Positions 53,752-63,212 of a stretch of DNA of 64,000 nt are shown piece after piece. The notes beneath the pieces were generated by a model. It was not told the origin of the DNA, ran no database searches, and saw only the letters and a program-made list of their open reading frames with translations. A program made the position numbers and the translations under genes. The DNA comes from Gordonia polyisoprenivorans NBRC 16320 = JCM 10675 (lineage in GTDB: Bacteria; Actinomycetota; Actinomycetes; Mycobacteriales; Mycobacteriaceae). Numbering within the stretch: position 1 is the stretch's first letter; each line of letters opens with the position of its first letter. The stretch lies in the NCBI RefSeq assembly GCF_000241325.1, contig NZ_BAEI01000039.1:94178-158177 (forward strand), read 5' to 3'.

Positions 53752-54699
53752 TCACGAGCCGAGACCAAGCTGTGATTTCGGATCGTCGTCGGCTCGCTCG
53801 GAGAGTTCCGCAGCGCATCCACGCGCCGCGTCGACGAGGTGATCGAGTTCGGTGCGATCGACGCGACCGCCCGGGCAGACGACGACCGAGGCGTGGACGC
53901 CACCGCCGGCATCGAAGACCGGTGCGCCGATGGTGACCGCGGCGATCGTGTCGTCGCCGAGTTCGTCGGGCAGATAGTCGATGGTGCTGATCTGTTCGAG
54001 GAGTTCGTCGACACGCACCCGAACACCCGCGGGCACCTTCAACGAGTCCAGCGTGGCCATCAGGGCGACGTGGTCGTCGGTCATCCGCTCGATCGAGGCG
54101 CCTCGTTCGCGGACCGCGTCGAGGACGAGTGTGAGACGGGTGCGCAGCGACGCCGGAGCCGTGGCGATCCACGACGCACGCTCGGCCGGTGGCGCCCAGG
54201 CGAGAAATTCGCGGCACACCGGCGGCCGCAACGGCATCCGGGCGTCGCTGGTCAGCCACGCCGCCGAGCCGAGGGTGCGGCCAGGTGGCGCCGACCCCAC
54301 CACGATGGTGATCTCGTCACCGACCCGTCGTGCCAGGAAGCAGTGCAGGCCCAGCTGTTCGGCAAGGGCGTCGAGGAGCGGACCGGCTCGGCGAGTGAGG
54401 TGATCGGCACGGGAGATCGCGACGGCGAGGCCGACGAGGCGACCACCCGTCGAATAGTTGCCGTCGGGAAGGCGCGTGGCCCATCCGCGAGCTGTCAATT
54501 CGCCGAGGATCGCGTGTGCCGTGGCGCGGGAGTGCCCGGTTCGGCGGACAATGTCGGCGAGGGACAACGGGCCATCGGCGGTCCCGAGGATCTCGACGAT
54601 CTCCACGACGCGTGCAGTCGGCGGCGACGGCGGCCGTGTCGCCGAGGAGTTGGGTGGTTGTTGACCTGGCCCGTCTGCAGCGCCTAGCGTGTCCGTCAC
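53752..54699 (-). CDS. IclR-family transcriptional regulator
   Basis: 315 residues from a GTG at 54699. The winged HTH lies at about 28-90 (PLSLADIVRRTGHSRATAHAILGELTARGWATRL) and the IclR effector domain follows (VFDAGGGVHASVVVCPGGRVDRTEL at the end). The first 28 residues are a Pro/Ser-rich tail. It is divergent from cysD-cysNC with a perfect 16-bp palindrome between, so sulfate activation is its probable target. IclR control of cysDN is not usual. Confidence 0.85.
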   Translation of the reverse strand: MTDTLGAADGPGQQPPNSSATRPPSPPTARVVEIVEILGTADGPLSLADIVRRTGHSRATAHAILGELTARGWATRLPDGNYSTGGRLVGLAVAISRADHLTRRAGPLLDALAEQLGLHCFLARRVGDEITIVVGSAPPGRTLGSAAWLTSDARMPLRPPVCREFLAWAPPAERASWIATAPASLRTRLTLVLDAVRERGASIERMTDDHVALMATLDSLKVPAGVRVRVDELLEQISTIDYLPDELGDDTIAAVTIGAPVFDAGGGVHASVVVCPGGRVDRTELDHLVDAARGCAAELSERADDDPKSQLGLGS

Positions 54700-54714
54700 A
54701 TAGTCAATACTGAG

Positions 54715-54730
54715 TGTCGAATATTCGACA
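54715..54730. promoter_or_regulatory. Perfect palindrome between IclR gene and cysD
   Basis: TGTCGAATATTCGACA is a perfect 16-bp palindrome, 15 bp upstream of the IclR gene start and 17 bp before the cysD GTG. It is the likely IclR operator. It covers an ATG at 54730 that would otherwise be a cysD start. Confidence 0.65.
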
Positions 54731-54747
54731 TGTCAAGGGAGCGCAGA

Positions 54748-55686
54748 GTGACAGCGTCATCCGCGAGCACGCCCGTACGCGGGCACTACGAGCTGAGTCA
54801 TCTCGACGCGCTCGAGGCCGAGTCGGTACACATCTTCCGCGAGGTCGCGGCGACCTTCGAGCGGCCGGTATTGCTGTTCTCCGGCGGTAAGGACTCGGTG
54901 GTGATGTTCCACCTCGCCCGCCGGGCGTTCTGGCCGGCCCCGATCCCGTTCCCGCTCATGCACGTCGACACCGGGCACAACTTCGACGAGGTCATCGACT
55001 ACCGCGACCGGGTGGTCGCCGCGACCGGTGTCCGGCTCGTGGTGAGTTCGGTGCAGGACGACATCGACGCCGGTCGTGTCGTCGAGCAGACCGGCCCGGG
55101 CGCGAGTCGCAATCGGCTGCAGACCACAGCCCTGCTGCGCGGTATCACCGAGAACGGTTTCGATGCGGTATTCGGTGGGGCGCGCCGCGACGAGGAGAAG
55201 GCTCGGGCCAAGGAGCGCGTCTTCAGTTTCCGGGATGAGTTCGGCACGTGGGACCCTCGTGCTCAGCGGCCCGAGCTGTGGCACCTCTACAACGGCCGCC
55301 ACCACAAGGGTGAGCACATTCGGGTGTTCCCGCTGAGCAACTGGACCGAACTCGATATCTGGCAGTACATTGCCGAACAGCACATCGAGTTGCCGTCGAT
55401 CTACTACGCACACGAGCGTCAGGTGATACCGCGCGACGGAATGCTGTTGGCGGACACACGGTTCCTCGAACGACTGCCGGGGGAGCAACCTCACACCGAG
55501 CGCGTGCGATTCCGGACGGTGGGCGACGCGACCTGCACGGGCTGCGTACTCAGCGACGCCGACACCGTCGACAAGGTCATCGCGGAGGTGGCGGCGACGC
55601 GGGTCACCGAGAGGGGCGCCACCCGTGCCGACGACCGCATCTCCGAAGCGGGTATGGAAGACCGCAAGAAGGAAGGCTACTTCTGA
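54748..55686 (+). CDS. cysD: Sulfate adenylyltransferase subunit 2 (CysD)
   Basis: 312 residues of the PAPS reductase/ATP-PPase fold. SGGKDS (45-50) is the PP-motif binding ATP; VHTGHNF-like HVDTGHNFDEVIDYRD and the C-terminal GMEDRKKEGYF are as in CysD. With CysN it makes adenosine 5'-phosphosulfate from ATP and sulfate. The GTG at 54748 has GGGAG about 8 bases upstream; the in-frame ATG at 54730 lies in the palindrome. Its TGA shares the A with the ATG of cysNC (TGATG). Confidence 0.93.
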   Translation: MTASSASTPVRGHYELSHLDALEAESVHIFREVAATFERPVLLFSGGKDSVVMFHLARRAFWPAPIPFPLMHVDTGHNFDEVIDYRDRVVAATGVRLVVSSVQDDIDAGRVVEQTGPGASRNRLQTTALLRGITENGFDAVFGGARRDEEKARAKERVFSFRDEFGTWDPRAQRPELWHLYNGRHHKGEHIRVFPLSNWTELDIWQYIAEQHIELPSIYYAHERQVIPRDGMLLADTRFLERLPGEQPHTERVRFRTVGDATCTGCVLSDADTVDKVIAEVAATRVTERGATRADDRISEAGMEDRKKEGYF

Positions 55687-57593
55687 TGCCGCATATTCCG
55701 ACGCCGCAGATTCCGACGCCCCAGATTCCGATGGCTCAGATCGAGATGCCCGGCGCCACAGGAGAACTCCTACGCATCGCGACAGCGGGGTCGGTCGACG
55801 ACGGGAAATCGACGCTGATCGGTCGTCTGCTCTACGATGCGAAATCGATCTTCGCCGACCAGCTCGAGTCGATCGAACGGACCAGCGCTGAGCGCGGCGA
55901 CGAGTACGCGAATCTGGCGTTGCTCACCGACGGATTGCGCGCCGAACGCGAACAGGGCATCACCATCGACGTCGCCTACCGCTACTTCTCCACGCCGAGA
56001 AGAAAATTCATCATCGCCGACACTCCGGGGCATGTGCAGTACACCCGTAACATGGTCACCGGCGCGTCGACCGCGAACCTCGCGATCATCCTCATCGACG
56101 CGCGCAAAGGAGTACTCGAACAGACCCGGCGGCACGCCTTCCTGTCGTCGCTGCTCGGCATCCCGCACCTGACGGTCTGCGTCAACAAGATGGACCTCGT
56201 CGACTGGTCCCGAGCGCGTTTCGACGAGATCTGTTCGGAATTCGCCGATTTCGCGGCGAAGCTCAACATCGGTGAGATCACCTTCATCCCGATCTCGGCG
56301 CTGCGCGGCGACAACGTCGTCGACGCCTCGGAAGCGATGAACTGGTATCAGGGCCGAACGTTGTTGAGCCATCTGGAGAATGTGCACATCGCCTCCGACC
56401 GCAACCTCATCGACGCGCGGATGCCGGTGCAGTACGTGATCCGGCCGCAGCGCAGCGACGGCGCGGATCATCGCGCCTACGCCGGCACGGTGGCCGGCGG
56501 GGTCTTCGCCCGTGGCGATGAGATCGTGGTGCTGCCCAGCGGTTTCACCACCACCATCACCGAGATCTGGGGACCCGGCGGGACCAAGGTCGACGAGGCG
56601 TTCGCCTCCATGGCGTGCTCGATCGAACTCGCCGACGAGATCGACATCGTCCGCGGTGACATGCTCGCCCGACCGAACAACCGGCCCTACGTGGGCCGCG
56701 ACATCGACGCGATGGTGTGCTGGTTCTCGGAGGACTCGACGCTGACCGCGCACAGCAGGTTCGCGCTGATGGCCGGAACACGATCCACCCGCACCGAGAT
56801 CACCGGCCTCGCCTATCGTCTCGACGTCAACACCCTGCACCGGGACGAGGCGGCGACGTCGTTGCGCCTCAACGAGATCGCACGCGTGACACTACGCACG
56901 CAGCAGCCCGTCATGTTCGATTCGTATCGGCGCAACCGGGAAACCGGGAGCTTCATCCTCATCGACGAGGCCACCAACAAGACGGTCGGTGCCGGCATGA
57001 TCACCGCCCCGGTCAGCCACGACAGCCACATCGTCTGGCAGACCACCAAGGTCGGTCGTGAGCATCGGCCCTACGCCGGCGCGACGGTCTGGCTGACCGG
57101 GCTGTCGGGGTCCGGAAAGTCGTCACTGGCAATGGAACTCGAGAGAAGATTTGTCGCCGAGGGGCGGCCCGCCTACCTGATGGACGGCGACAACCTGCGG
57201 CACGGACTGAACTCCGACCTCGGATTCGGCGACGACGACCGCCGCGAGAACATCCGGCGCACCGCCGAGGTCGCGGCACTGTTCGCCGACTCCGGATCCA
57301 TCGCGATCGTCTCGCTCATCTCGCCGTTCGGTGACGAGCGCACCCGAGCGCGGGAGATCCATGCCGAACGCGGGCTGCCGTTCTTCGAGATCTTCGTCGA
57401 CACCCCCCTCGACGAATGCGAGCGGCGTGATCCGAAAGGGTTGTACGCCAAGGCCCGACGTGGTGAGATCAGCCAATTCACCGGCATCGACTCGCCGTAC
57501 GAACGCCCCGAGCACGCCGACCTCGTCGTGACCCCCGCCGACGGTTCCCCGTCGGAGGCCGCCGACGCGGTCCTGCGTAATCTGGGCCTGTAG
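55686..57593 (+). CDS. cysNC: Bifunctional sulfate adenylyltransferase GTPase/APS kinase (CysNC)
   Basis: 635 residues. The CysN part (about 25-455) is an EF-Tu-like GTPase: GSVDDGKST (35-43), DTPGHVQY, NKMD. The CysC part (about 457-635) has the P-loop GLSGSGKSS (about 472-480) and phosphorylates APS to PAPS. The fusion is usual in mycobacteria. A start segment reading PHIPTPQIPTPQIPMAQI is built from tandem short repeats and is absent from the GTPase fold, so it is probably an added tail. PAPS made here could also serve the sulfotransferase-like gene at 37850. Confidence 0.94.
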   Translation: MPHIPTPQIPTPQIPMAQIEMPGATGELLRIATAGSVDDGKSTLIGRLLYDAKSIFADQLESIERTSAERGDEYANLALLTDGLRAEREQGITIDVAYRYFSTPRRKFIIADTPGHVQYTRNMVTGASTANLAIILIDARKGVLEQTRRHAFLSSLLGIPHLTVCVNKMDLVDWSRARFDEICSEFADFAAKLNIGEITFIPISALRGDNVVDASEAMNWYQGRTLLSHLENVHIASDRNLIDARMPVQYVIRPQRSDGADHRAYAGTVAGGVFARGDEIVVLPSGFTTTITEIWGPGGTKVDEAFASMACSIELADEIDIVRGDMLARPNNRPYVGRDIDAMVCWFSEDSTLTAHSRFALMAGTRSTRTEITGLAYRLDVNTLHRDEAATSLRLNEIARVTLRTQQPVMFDSYRRNRETGSFILIDEATNKTVGAGMITAPVSHDSHIVWQTTKVGREHRPYAGATVWLTGLSGSGKSSLAMELERRFVAEGRPAYLMDGDNLRHGLNSDLGFGDDDRRENIRRTAEVAALFADSGSIAIVSLISPFGDERTRAREIHAERGLPFFEIFVDTPLDECERRDPKGLYAKARRGEISQFTGIDSPYERPEHADLVVTPADGSPSEAADAVLRNLGL

Positions 57594-57656
57594 TGCCCCG
57601 AGGCGTGGCCTGCGGAAGTCGCGGGCCGATCGGGGAATCGAGCATGGGAGACGAGG

Positions 57657-58418
57657 ATGGACGATCGCGCACTCGCCGGTGAGTTGGCCACGGCCGCAGG
57701 ACATCTGCTGCTGGACATCCGTGCAACCAGTGGCTTGACGGGCAAAGACCTCGGCAAGGAGGGGGACCTGCGCTCCAACGACCTGCTGATGCGCCGCCTC
57801 GCCGAGGAACGGCCGGATGATGCGGTGCTCTCGGAGGAGTCCGCCGACGACAAGTCACGATTGGGCGCGCAGCGCGTGTGGATCGTCGACCCGGTCGACG
57901 GTACACGCGAATACGGCATGGACGGACACACCGATTGGGCGGTGCATGTGGCGCTGTGGTCGGCCGACGGTGGCGGCACACTGATCGCGGGTGCCGTGGC
58001 ACTGCCTGCGTTGGCGGTCACCTACGTCGACGACGACCTCCCGATCACGCCCACCGAAGGGCTGGCGAGTACCCCGAAGGGCGAGCTGCCGCGGGTGGTG
58101 GTGAGTGGTTCACGGCCCCCGGCGTTCTCGCAGTCGGTGGCCGACGCGATCGGCGGCGAGGTGTTGTCGATGGGATCGGCAGGCGCCAAGGCGATGGCCG
58201 TGGTGCGCGGTGAGGCCGATGCCTACGTGCACGCCGGTGGCCAGTACGAGTGGGATTCGGCGGCGCCGGTCGCTGTGGCACAGGCAAAAGGCTTGTGGTG
58301 CGGCCGGATCGACGGCTCGCCGCTGGTCTACAACCGCGACGACACATACTTGCCCGACTTGGTGATCTGCCGACCGGAGCTCACCGAACGGATCATCGCG
58401 GTGACGTCTGCGAGTTGA
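57657..58418 (+). CDS. cysQ: 3'(2'),5'-bisphosphate nucleotidase CysQ
   Basis: 253 residues of the inositol-monophosphatase superfamily. LSEESADD and VDPVDGTREY are the two metal-binding motifs, and YEWDSAAPVAVAQA is the third. CysQ removes the 3'-phosphate of PAP (or PAPS), recycling the by-product of sulfate transfer, which suits its place 63 bp after cysNC. TGGGAGACGAGG immediately precedes the ATG. Confidence 0.9.
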   Translation: MDDRALAGELATAAGHLLLDIRATSGLTGKDLGKEGDLRSNDLLMRRLAEERPDDAVLSEESADDKSRLGAQRVWIVDPVDGTREYGMDGHTDWAVHVALWSADGGGTLIAGAVALPALAVTYVDDDLPITPTEGLASTPKGELPRVVVSGSRPPAFSQSVADAIGGEVLSMGSAGAKAMAVVRGEADAYVHAGGQYEWDSAAPVAVAQAKGLWCGRIDGSPLVYNRDDTYLPDLVICRPELTERIIAVTSAS

Positions 58419-58443
58419 GAACCCCCGTGGGTTGAGCCTCGGG

Positions 58444-58926
58444 TCAGTTCGGTAGGCGTCCGGCGACGAGGTCGGCGATGAGTGCATCGGGGTAGCCGGG
58501 GCACACGGTGGTGTAGATGTCGATGACCACCCCGAGCCGGGTGTTGTCGGCGGTGGCGCCGTTGGCGCGCAATACCGCCGCCTGCGTCGAGCGATCGAGT
58601 GTCACGAACTGGCTGCACGTCATCGTCGTCGCGTTCGGTGGCGCGGGCACGTCGCTGATCGGTGCGTCGGTGCTCGAATCGGGTTCGGTCGAATCCGGTT
58701 CTGTCGCATCGGGAGCTGGGGAGTCGGGAGCTGGGGAGTTGGTGGTGGCGTCGGGATCGGTGGTCGTCGTGGAGATCGAGGCGCCCGACGGGTCGGCCAC
58801 CGGGTCGCCGCTGACGGTGCACGCGGGCACCGCTGCGAACACCACCGCGGCGAGCGCGATGATGGCCACCCGGATTCGGCGTGTGCTCGTGGGTGATTCG
58901 GTACGCATGGGTGACTCCGTGTTCAT
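58444..58926 (-). CDS. Small lipoprotein coupled to eccA
   Basis: 160 residues. A signal sequence with positively charged start (STRRIRVAIIALAAVVFAAVPAC) ends in a lipobox-like AVPAC; the mature part has a Pro/Asp/Thr/Ser linker of about 55 residues with short repeats (EPDSTEPDS), then a small domain with two Cys (TCSQFVTLDRSTQAAVLRA; TTVCPGYPD). It may be anchored in the membrane and reach into the wall. The ATG overlaps the eccA-like stop (ATGA 58923-58926), tying the two genes together. Function unknown. Confidence 0.75.
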   Translation of the reverse strand: MNTESPMRTESPTSTRRIRVAIIALAAVVFAAVPACTVSGDPVADPSGASISTTTTDPDATTNSPAPDSPAPDATEPDSTEPDSSTDAPISDVPAPPNATTMTCSQFVTLDRSTQAAVLRANGATADNTRLGVVIDIYTTVCPGYPDALIADLVAGRLPN

Positions 58927-60722
58927 GCGAGAGTTCTTGCCGGTGCCAGGCCCGACAGCACCGAGTTCAGCGCGGCACGCAGGTCGGCGACCTCGATGCG
59001 CATCAGTTCGTCGTGGGTGAGGTTCTCCAGATCACCGCCCGCCGACAGGCGCACCTCGCGTTCCTCTTCGGCGGCCTCGATGATGTTGCGGATGAACCGG
59101 CCGTTGCCGGCGAGGTCGGTGGCTCGCTGGGTTCCACCGGGGCCTTGGCGCACATCGTGATACAGCGGTGTGCATGCCTGCTCGAGTTCGGCCATCGCCT
59201 CTGCCGTGAGGATCGAATCCCGTTGCGCGGCCAGGAACTCGCCGATGCGGGCAAGCTCGCCCGGCGTGTAGGACTCGAAGCGGACGCGGCGGGCGAAGCG
59301 CGAACCCAGCCCTTCGTTGGCGGCGAGGAAGCGGTCGATCTCGGCGTCGTAGCCGGCGATGATGACCACCAACCGGTCGCGGTCGTCCTCCATTCGCGCG
59401 AGCAGGGTGTCGACGGCTTCCCGACCGAAGGCGTCGCCCCCGGAAAGGCCTTGCTGGATCAGCGTGTACGCCTCGTCGATGAACAGCACACCGTCCATCG
59501 CGGAGTCGATCAGCGTTGATGTCTTGATCGCGGTGGAGCCGAGGTGCTCGCCGACCAGATCTCGTCGGGTCGCCTCGATCACCTTGTCGGACTTGATGAA
59601 TCCGAGTCCGCAGTACAGCGTGGCGATCACCCGGGCGATCGTCGTCTTACCGGTACCGGGTGGTCCGGTGAAGGCCAGATGCAGACTGCGCGCCGACGTC
59701 GACAGCCCGCGATCGGCCCGGATCCGTGCCAGTGTCGCCGCCGACTTCAGTTTGGCCACTTGCTCTTTGACCGACTCCAGACCGATCTGTGCGTCGAGAT
59801 CCCGTTGCGCCCGGGCGACGAGGTCGTCGCCGTCGACCGAGGGCGGGTCCGCGGCGTCGGTGCCGGGTGTCGACGCCGGGTCCCACATGTCGGCCCGTGC
59901 CGCGATCTCCTCGGCGCTCGTCACGGTCAGCCGCAGAGTCTGGCTGCGCATCGCGTCGGCGGCCGCGGTGAACGCCGGATCCCGGGAGAATGCCTGCTCG
60001 AATGCCGCGCGGGCCTGATCCTCCTGACCGGTTTCCCGCAAGGCGAGCCCGAGAGCGAACAGCGCCCGGGTCGCGCAGGAGGGGATCGGGCCGTCGATGG
60101 CCCGCTGCAGCCGGCGCAGCCCCTCGGTGAACATGCCCAGCTGCACGCACGCGCTGCCGCACATGTAGTCGGCGGCGCTGCCCAGATACTCGTCGGCCCA
60201 GGAGTCGGTTCGCCCCAGTGCGGTCAGGACATCGGGCCAGCGCTGCGCCGAGAAGTGCAGCACGCCCGTCATGAACTCGGCGATCGGTGCGTCGCCGGTG
60301 ATCTGTGACAGGACCTCGGCGGCCCCGGCGAGATCGTGTCCACGGATGAGGGTGGCGGCGTACGCGGCGACGGCGTGGTCGGCATCGACGAGTGGATAGT
60401 CGATGAACATCCCGGTGTACCAGCGGCCGACGAGCAGTCCCGGCGGCAGCCCGAGCCGACGCTGTTCGCGACCGATCGCATCGCGGTGGCGATACACCGC
60501 GAGCAGCGCCTCGTTGACCGCGTCGCCCGTACCGACGGCCGCCGGTCCGCACGCGAGGCGGCCGATCCAGGCGTCGGCCATGCCCGGGTCCCACTCGCTG
60601 GCGCGGGTGAAGGCGAGAGCCGCCTGCTGCGGATTGTCCACCGGATCGGTGCCCTCGACCGCAATACCCATCGACAGCACGCCGAGTTCGAACAGTTGTC
60701 GTGCCCTGCCGACGTCGACCAT
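58923..60722 (-). CDS. eccA: EccA-type AAA+ ATPase (type VII secretion), no ESX locus nearby
   Basis: 599 residues: an N-terminal TPR-like helical domain (about 1-260) and a CbbX-type AAA+ domain with Walker A GPPGTGKT (353-360) and Walker B LFIDEA (about 413-418), followed by RFARRVRFESYTP. This is the architecture of EccA, the cytosolic ATPase of ESX/type VII secretion. No EccB-E, PE/PPE or WXG100 gene lies in the window, so it either works with a distant ESX system or has another client. It is followed by an overlapping lipoprotein gene, which is unusual for EccA. Confidence 0.8.
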   Translation of the reverse strand: MVDVGRARQLFELGVLSMGIAVEGTDPVDNPQQAALAFTRASEWDPGMADAWIGRLACGPAAVGTGDAVNEALLAVYRHRDAIGREQRRLGLPPGLLVGRWYTGMFIDYPLVDADHAVAAYAATLIRGHDLAGAAEVLSQITGDAPIAEFMTGVLHFSAQRWPDVLTALGRTDSWADEYLGSAADYMCGSACVQLGMFTEGLRRLQRAIDGPIPSCATRALFALGLALRETGQEDQARAAFEQAFSRDPAFTAAADAMRSQTLRLTVTSAEEIAARADMWDPASTPGTDAADPPSVDGDDLVARAQRDLDAQIGLESVKEQVAKLKSAATLARIRADRGLSTSARSLHLAFTGPPGTGKTTIARVIATLYCGLGFIKSDKVIEATRRDLVGEHLGSTAIKTSTLIDSAMDGVLFIDEAYTLIQQGLSGGDAFGREAVDTLLARMEDDRDRLVVIIAGYDAEIDRFLAANEGLGSRFARRVRFESYTPGELARIGEFLAAQRDSILTAEAMAELEQACTPLYHDVRQGPGGTQRATDLAGNGRFIRNIIEAAEEEREVRLSAGGDLENLTHDELMRIEVADLRAALNSVLSGLAPARTLA

Positions 60723-60863
60723 CGAGAACTCCCCCCGTTTCGGACCCTGCGAGGAGCCTAATCGGTGGCGCGCGTCACGGGGAGATGATGTGCACCGATA
60801 CCCACGTGCGCTGTGGATTGTGTGGACTCACGAGGCGCCGGTGGCCACGTCTATCATGGCCGG

Positions 60864-63155
60864 GTGAGCGATCAGACTCATGTGGACACCGTCTCCGCAG
60901 CCGCCCAGTCCCCCGATCATCCCCAGCCCTACCGTGAACTCGGTCTCAAGGACGACGAGTACGACCGCATCCGCGAGATCCTCGGACGCCGACCCACCGA
61001 TGCCGAGCTGGCGATGTACTCGGTGATGTGGTCCGAGCACTGCTCGTACAAGTCCTCGAAGGTGCATCTGCGGTACTTCGGGGAGACCACCACCGACGAG
61101 ATGCGGGCGGGGATGCTCGCCGGGATCGGGGAGAACGCCGGCGTCGTCGACGTCGGCGACGGCTGGGCGGTGACCTTCAAGGTCGAATCGCACAATCACC
61201 CGAGTTACGTCGAGCCGTACCAGGGTGCGGCGACCGGCGTCGGCGGCATCGTGCGCGACATCATGGCCATGGGTGCGCGGCCGATCGCCGTGATGGATCA
61301 ACTGCGCTTCGGTCCTGCCGACGCCCCCGACACCCGGCGCGTCGTCGACGGCGTGGTGCGCGGGGTCGGTGGCTACGGCAATTCGTTGGGCCTGCCGAAC
61401 GTCGGCGGCGAGACCGTCTTCGATCCCAGCTACGCCGGCAACCCGCTCGTCAACGCGCTGTGTGCGGGTGTGCTGCGCACCGAGGATCTGCACCTGGCGT
61501 TCGCCAGCGGCGCGGGCAACAAGATCATCCTGTTCGGAGCGCGGACCGGGCTCGACGGCATCGGCGGTGTGTCGGTGCTGGCGTCGGAGACCTTCGACGA
61601 TTCGGGGGAGGCCGGTCCGAACCGCAAGAAGCTCCCGAGCGTCCAGGTCGGTGACCCGTTCACCGAGAAGGTGCTCATCGAATGCTGCCTCGAGCTCTAC
61701 CACGCGGGACTGGTGGTGGGTATCCAGGATCTCGGCGGCGCCGGATTGTCGTGTGCCACCTCGGAATTGGCTGCCGCCGGTGACGGCGGCATGCGGATCG
61801 AGCTGGAGAAGGTACCCATGCGTGCGGTCGGTATGACACCGGCCGAGGTGCTCTCGAGCGAATCCCAGGAACGCATGTGCGCGGTGGTCACGCCGGAGAA
61901 CGTGGAGGCATTCCTGGCGGTGTGCCGCAAGTGGGACGTGCTGGCCACGGTCATCGGGGAGGTCACCGACGGCGATCATCTGGAGATCACCTGGAACGGT
62001 GAGACCGTCGTCGACGTACCGCCGCGCACGGTGGCCCACGAGGGGCCGGTCTACGAGCGGCCCCTCGCCCGACCGGAGTGGCAGGACGAGGTCATCGCCT
62101 CGAGCACGGCGTCGCTGGCGCGGCCCTCGACGTCCGGCGAACTGCGCTCGACGTTGTTGACGATGCTGGCCTCGCCGGCGCTGTGCAGCCGCAAGTTCAT
62201 CACCGAGCAGTACGACCGGTACGTGCGCGGCAACACGGTGCTCGCCGAGAACGCCGACTCCGGAATGATCCGCATCGACGAACGCACCGGCCGCGGGATC
62301 GCGCTGGCCACCGACGCGTCGGGCCGCTACACCTATCTCGACCCGTACCGCGGAGCGCAACTCGCCCTCGCCGAGGCCTATCGCAACGTCGCCGCATCCG
62401 GTGCCACACCGAAGGCCGTCACCAACTGCCTCAACTTCGGGTCACCCGAGGACCCGGCGGTGATGTGGCAGTTCCAGCAGGCGGTTCGCGGTCTCGCCGA
62501 CGGGTGCGCGCAGCTCGGTATCCCGGTGACCGGCGGCAACGTCAGCTTCTACAACCAGACCGGCGCGACGGCGATCCTGCCGACACCGGTGGTCGGTGTG
62601 CTCGGCGTGATCGACGACGTCCGGCGCCGCATCCCCACCGGATTCGGCACCGAGCCCGGCGAGACGCTCATCCTGCTCGGGCAGACGCGTGACGAGTTCG
62701 ACGGCTCGATCTGGGCGCAGGTCGCCCACGATCACCTCGGCGGCGTGGCACCGGAGGTCGACCTCGACCACGAGAAGCTGCTCGGCGACATCCTCACCGC
62801 CGCATCGCGCGACGGCCTGGTCTCCGCCGCCCATGACCTCTCCGAGGGTGGGCTGATCCAGACCGTCGTCGAGTCGGCGCTCGCCGGCGAGACCGGCTGC
62901 CGGGTATTGCTGCCCGAGGGTGCCGACCCGTTCGTCTGGCTGTTCTCCGAATCGACCGGTCGGGTGTTGGTGGCGGTGCCGCGCACCGAGGAGTCGCGTT
63001 TCGTTGCGATGCTCGACGCCCGCGGCATGCCGTGGACCCGCATCGGCGTCGTCGATCAGGGCAGCGATTCGGTGAGTGTGCAGGATCAGTTCGAGGTCAC
63101 CCTCGAGGAACTGCGCACCGCCTACGAGGGAACACTGCCGGCGTTGTTCGGCTGA
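60864..63155 (+). CDS. purL: Phosphoribosylformylglycinamidine synthase subunit PurL
   Basis: 763 residues of the small PurL type (needs PurS and PurQ). [17 protein letters not shown] near the N-terminus, [19 protein letters not shown] with its ATP-binding role, and the later [14 protein letters not shown] are PurL signatures. It forms FGAM from FGAR, ATP and glutamine-derived ammonia in purine synthesis. The start is the GTG at 60864 (VSDQTHVD); a reading from 60813 adds unlikely residues. purQ and purS are not in the window. Confidence 0.94.
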   Translation: MSDQTHVDTVSAAAQSPDHPQPYRELGLKDDEYDRIREILGRRPTDAELAMYSVMWSEHCSYKSSKVHLRYFGETTTDEMRAGMLAGIGENAGVVDVGDGWAVTFKVESHNHPSYVEPYQGAATGVGGIVRDIMAMGARPIAVMDQLRFGPADAPDTRRVVDGVVRGVGGYGNSLGLPNVGGETVFDPSYAGNPLVNALCAGVLRTEDLHLAFASGAGNKIILFGARTGLDGIGGVSVLASETFDDSGEAGPNRKKLPSVQVGDPFTEKVLIECCLELYHAGLVVGIQDLGGAGLSCATSELAAAGDGGMRIELEKVPMRAVGMTPAEVLSSESQERMCAVVTPENVEAFLAVCRKWDVLATVIGEVTDGDHLEITWNGETVVDVPPRTVAHEGPVYERPLARPEWQDEVIASSTASLARPSTSGELRSTLLTMLASPALCSRKFITEQYDRYVRGNTVLAENADSGMIRIDERTGRGIALATDASGRYTYLDPYRGAQLALAEAYRNVAASGATPKAVTNCLNFGSPEDPAVMWQFQQAVRGLADGCAQLGIPVTGGNVSFYNQTGATAILPTPVVGVLGVIDDVRRRIPTGFGTEPGETLILLGQTRDEFDGSIWAQVAHDHLGGVAPEVDLDHEKLLGDILTAASRDGLVSAAHDLSEGGLIQTVVESALAGETGCRVLLPEGADPFVWLFSESTGRVLVAVPRTEESRFVAMLDARGMPWTRIGVVDQGSDSVSVQDQFEVTLEELRTAYEGTLPALFG

Positions 63156-63156
63156 G

Positions 63157-63196
63157 CGGGAGCGGGCCGAAATATCCGGGAGCAGGCCGAAGTATC
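63157..63196. repeat. Imperfect 20-bp tandem repeat after purL
   Basis: Two 20-bp units (63157-63176 and 63177-63196) differ at two positions. They lie between purL and the last gene, and are not a hairpin. No function suggested. Confidence 0.6.
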
Positions 63197-63212
63197 ACCG
63201 TATGCTCGGGTG

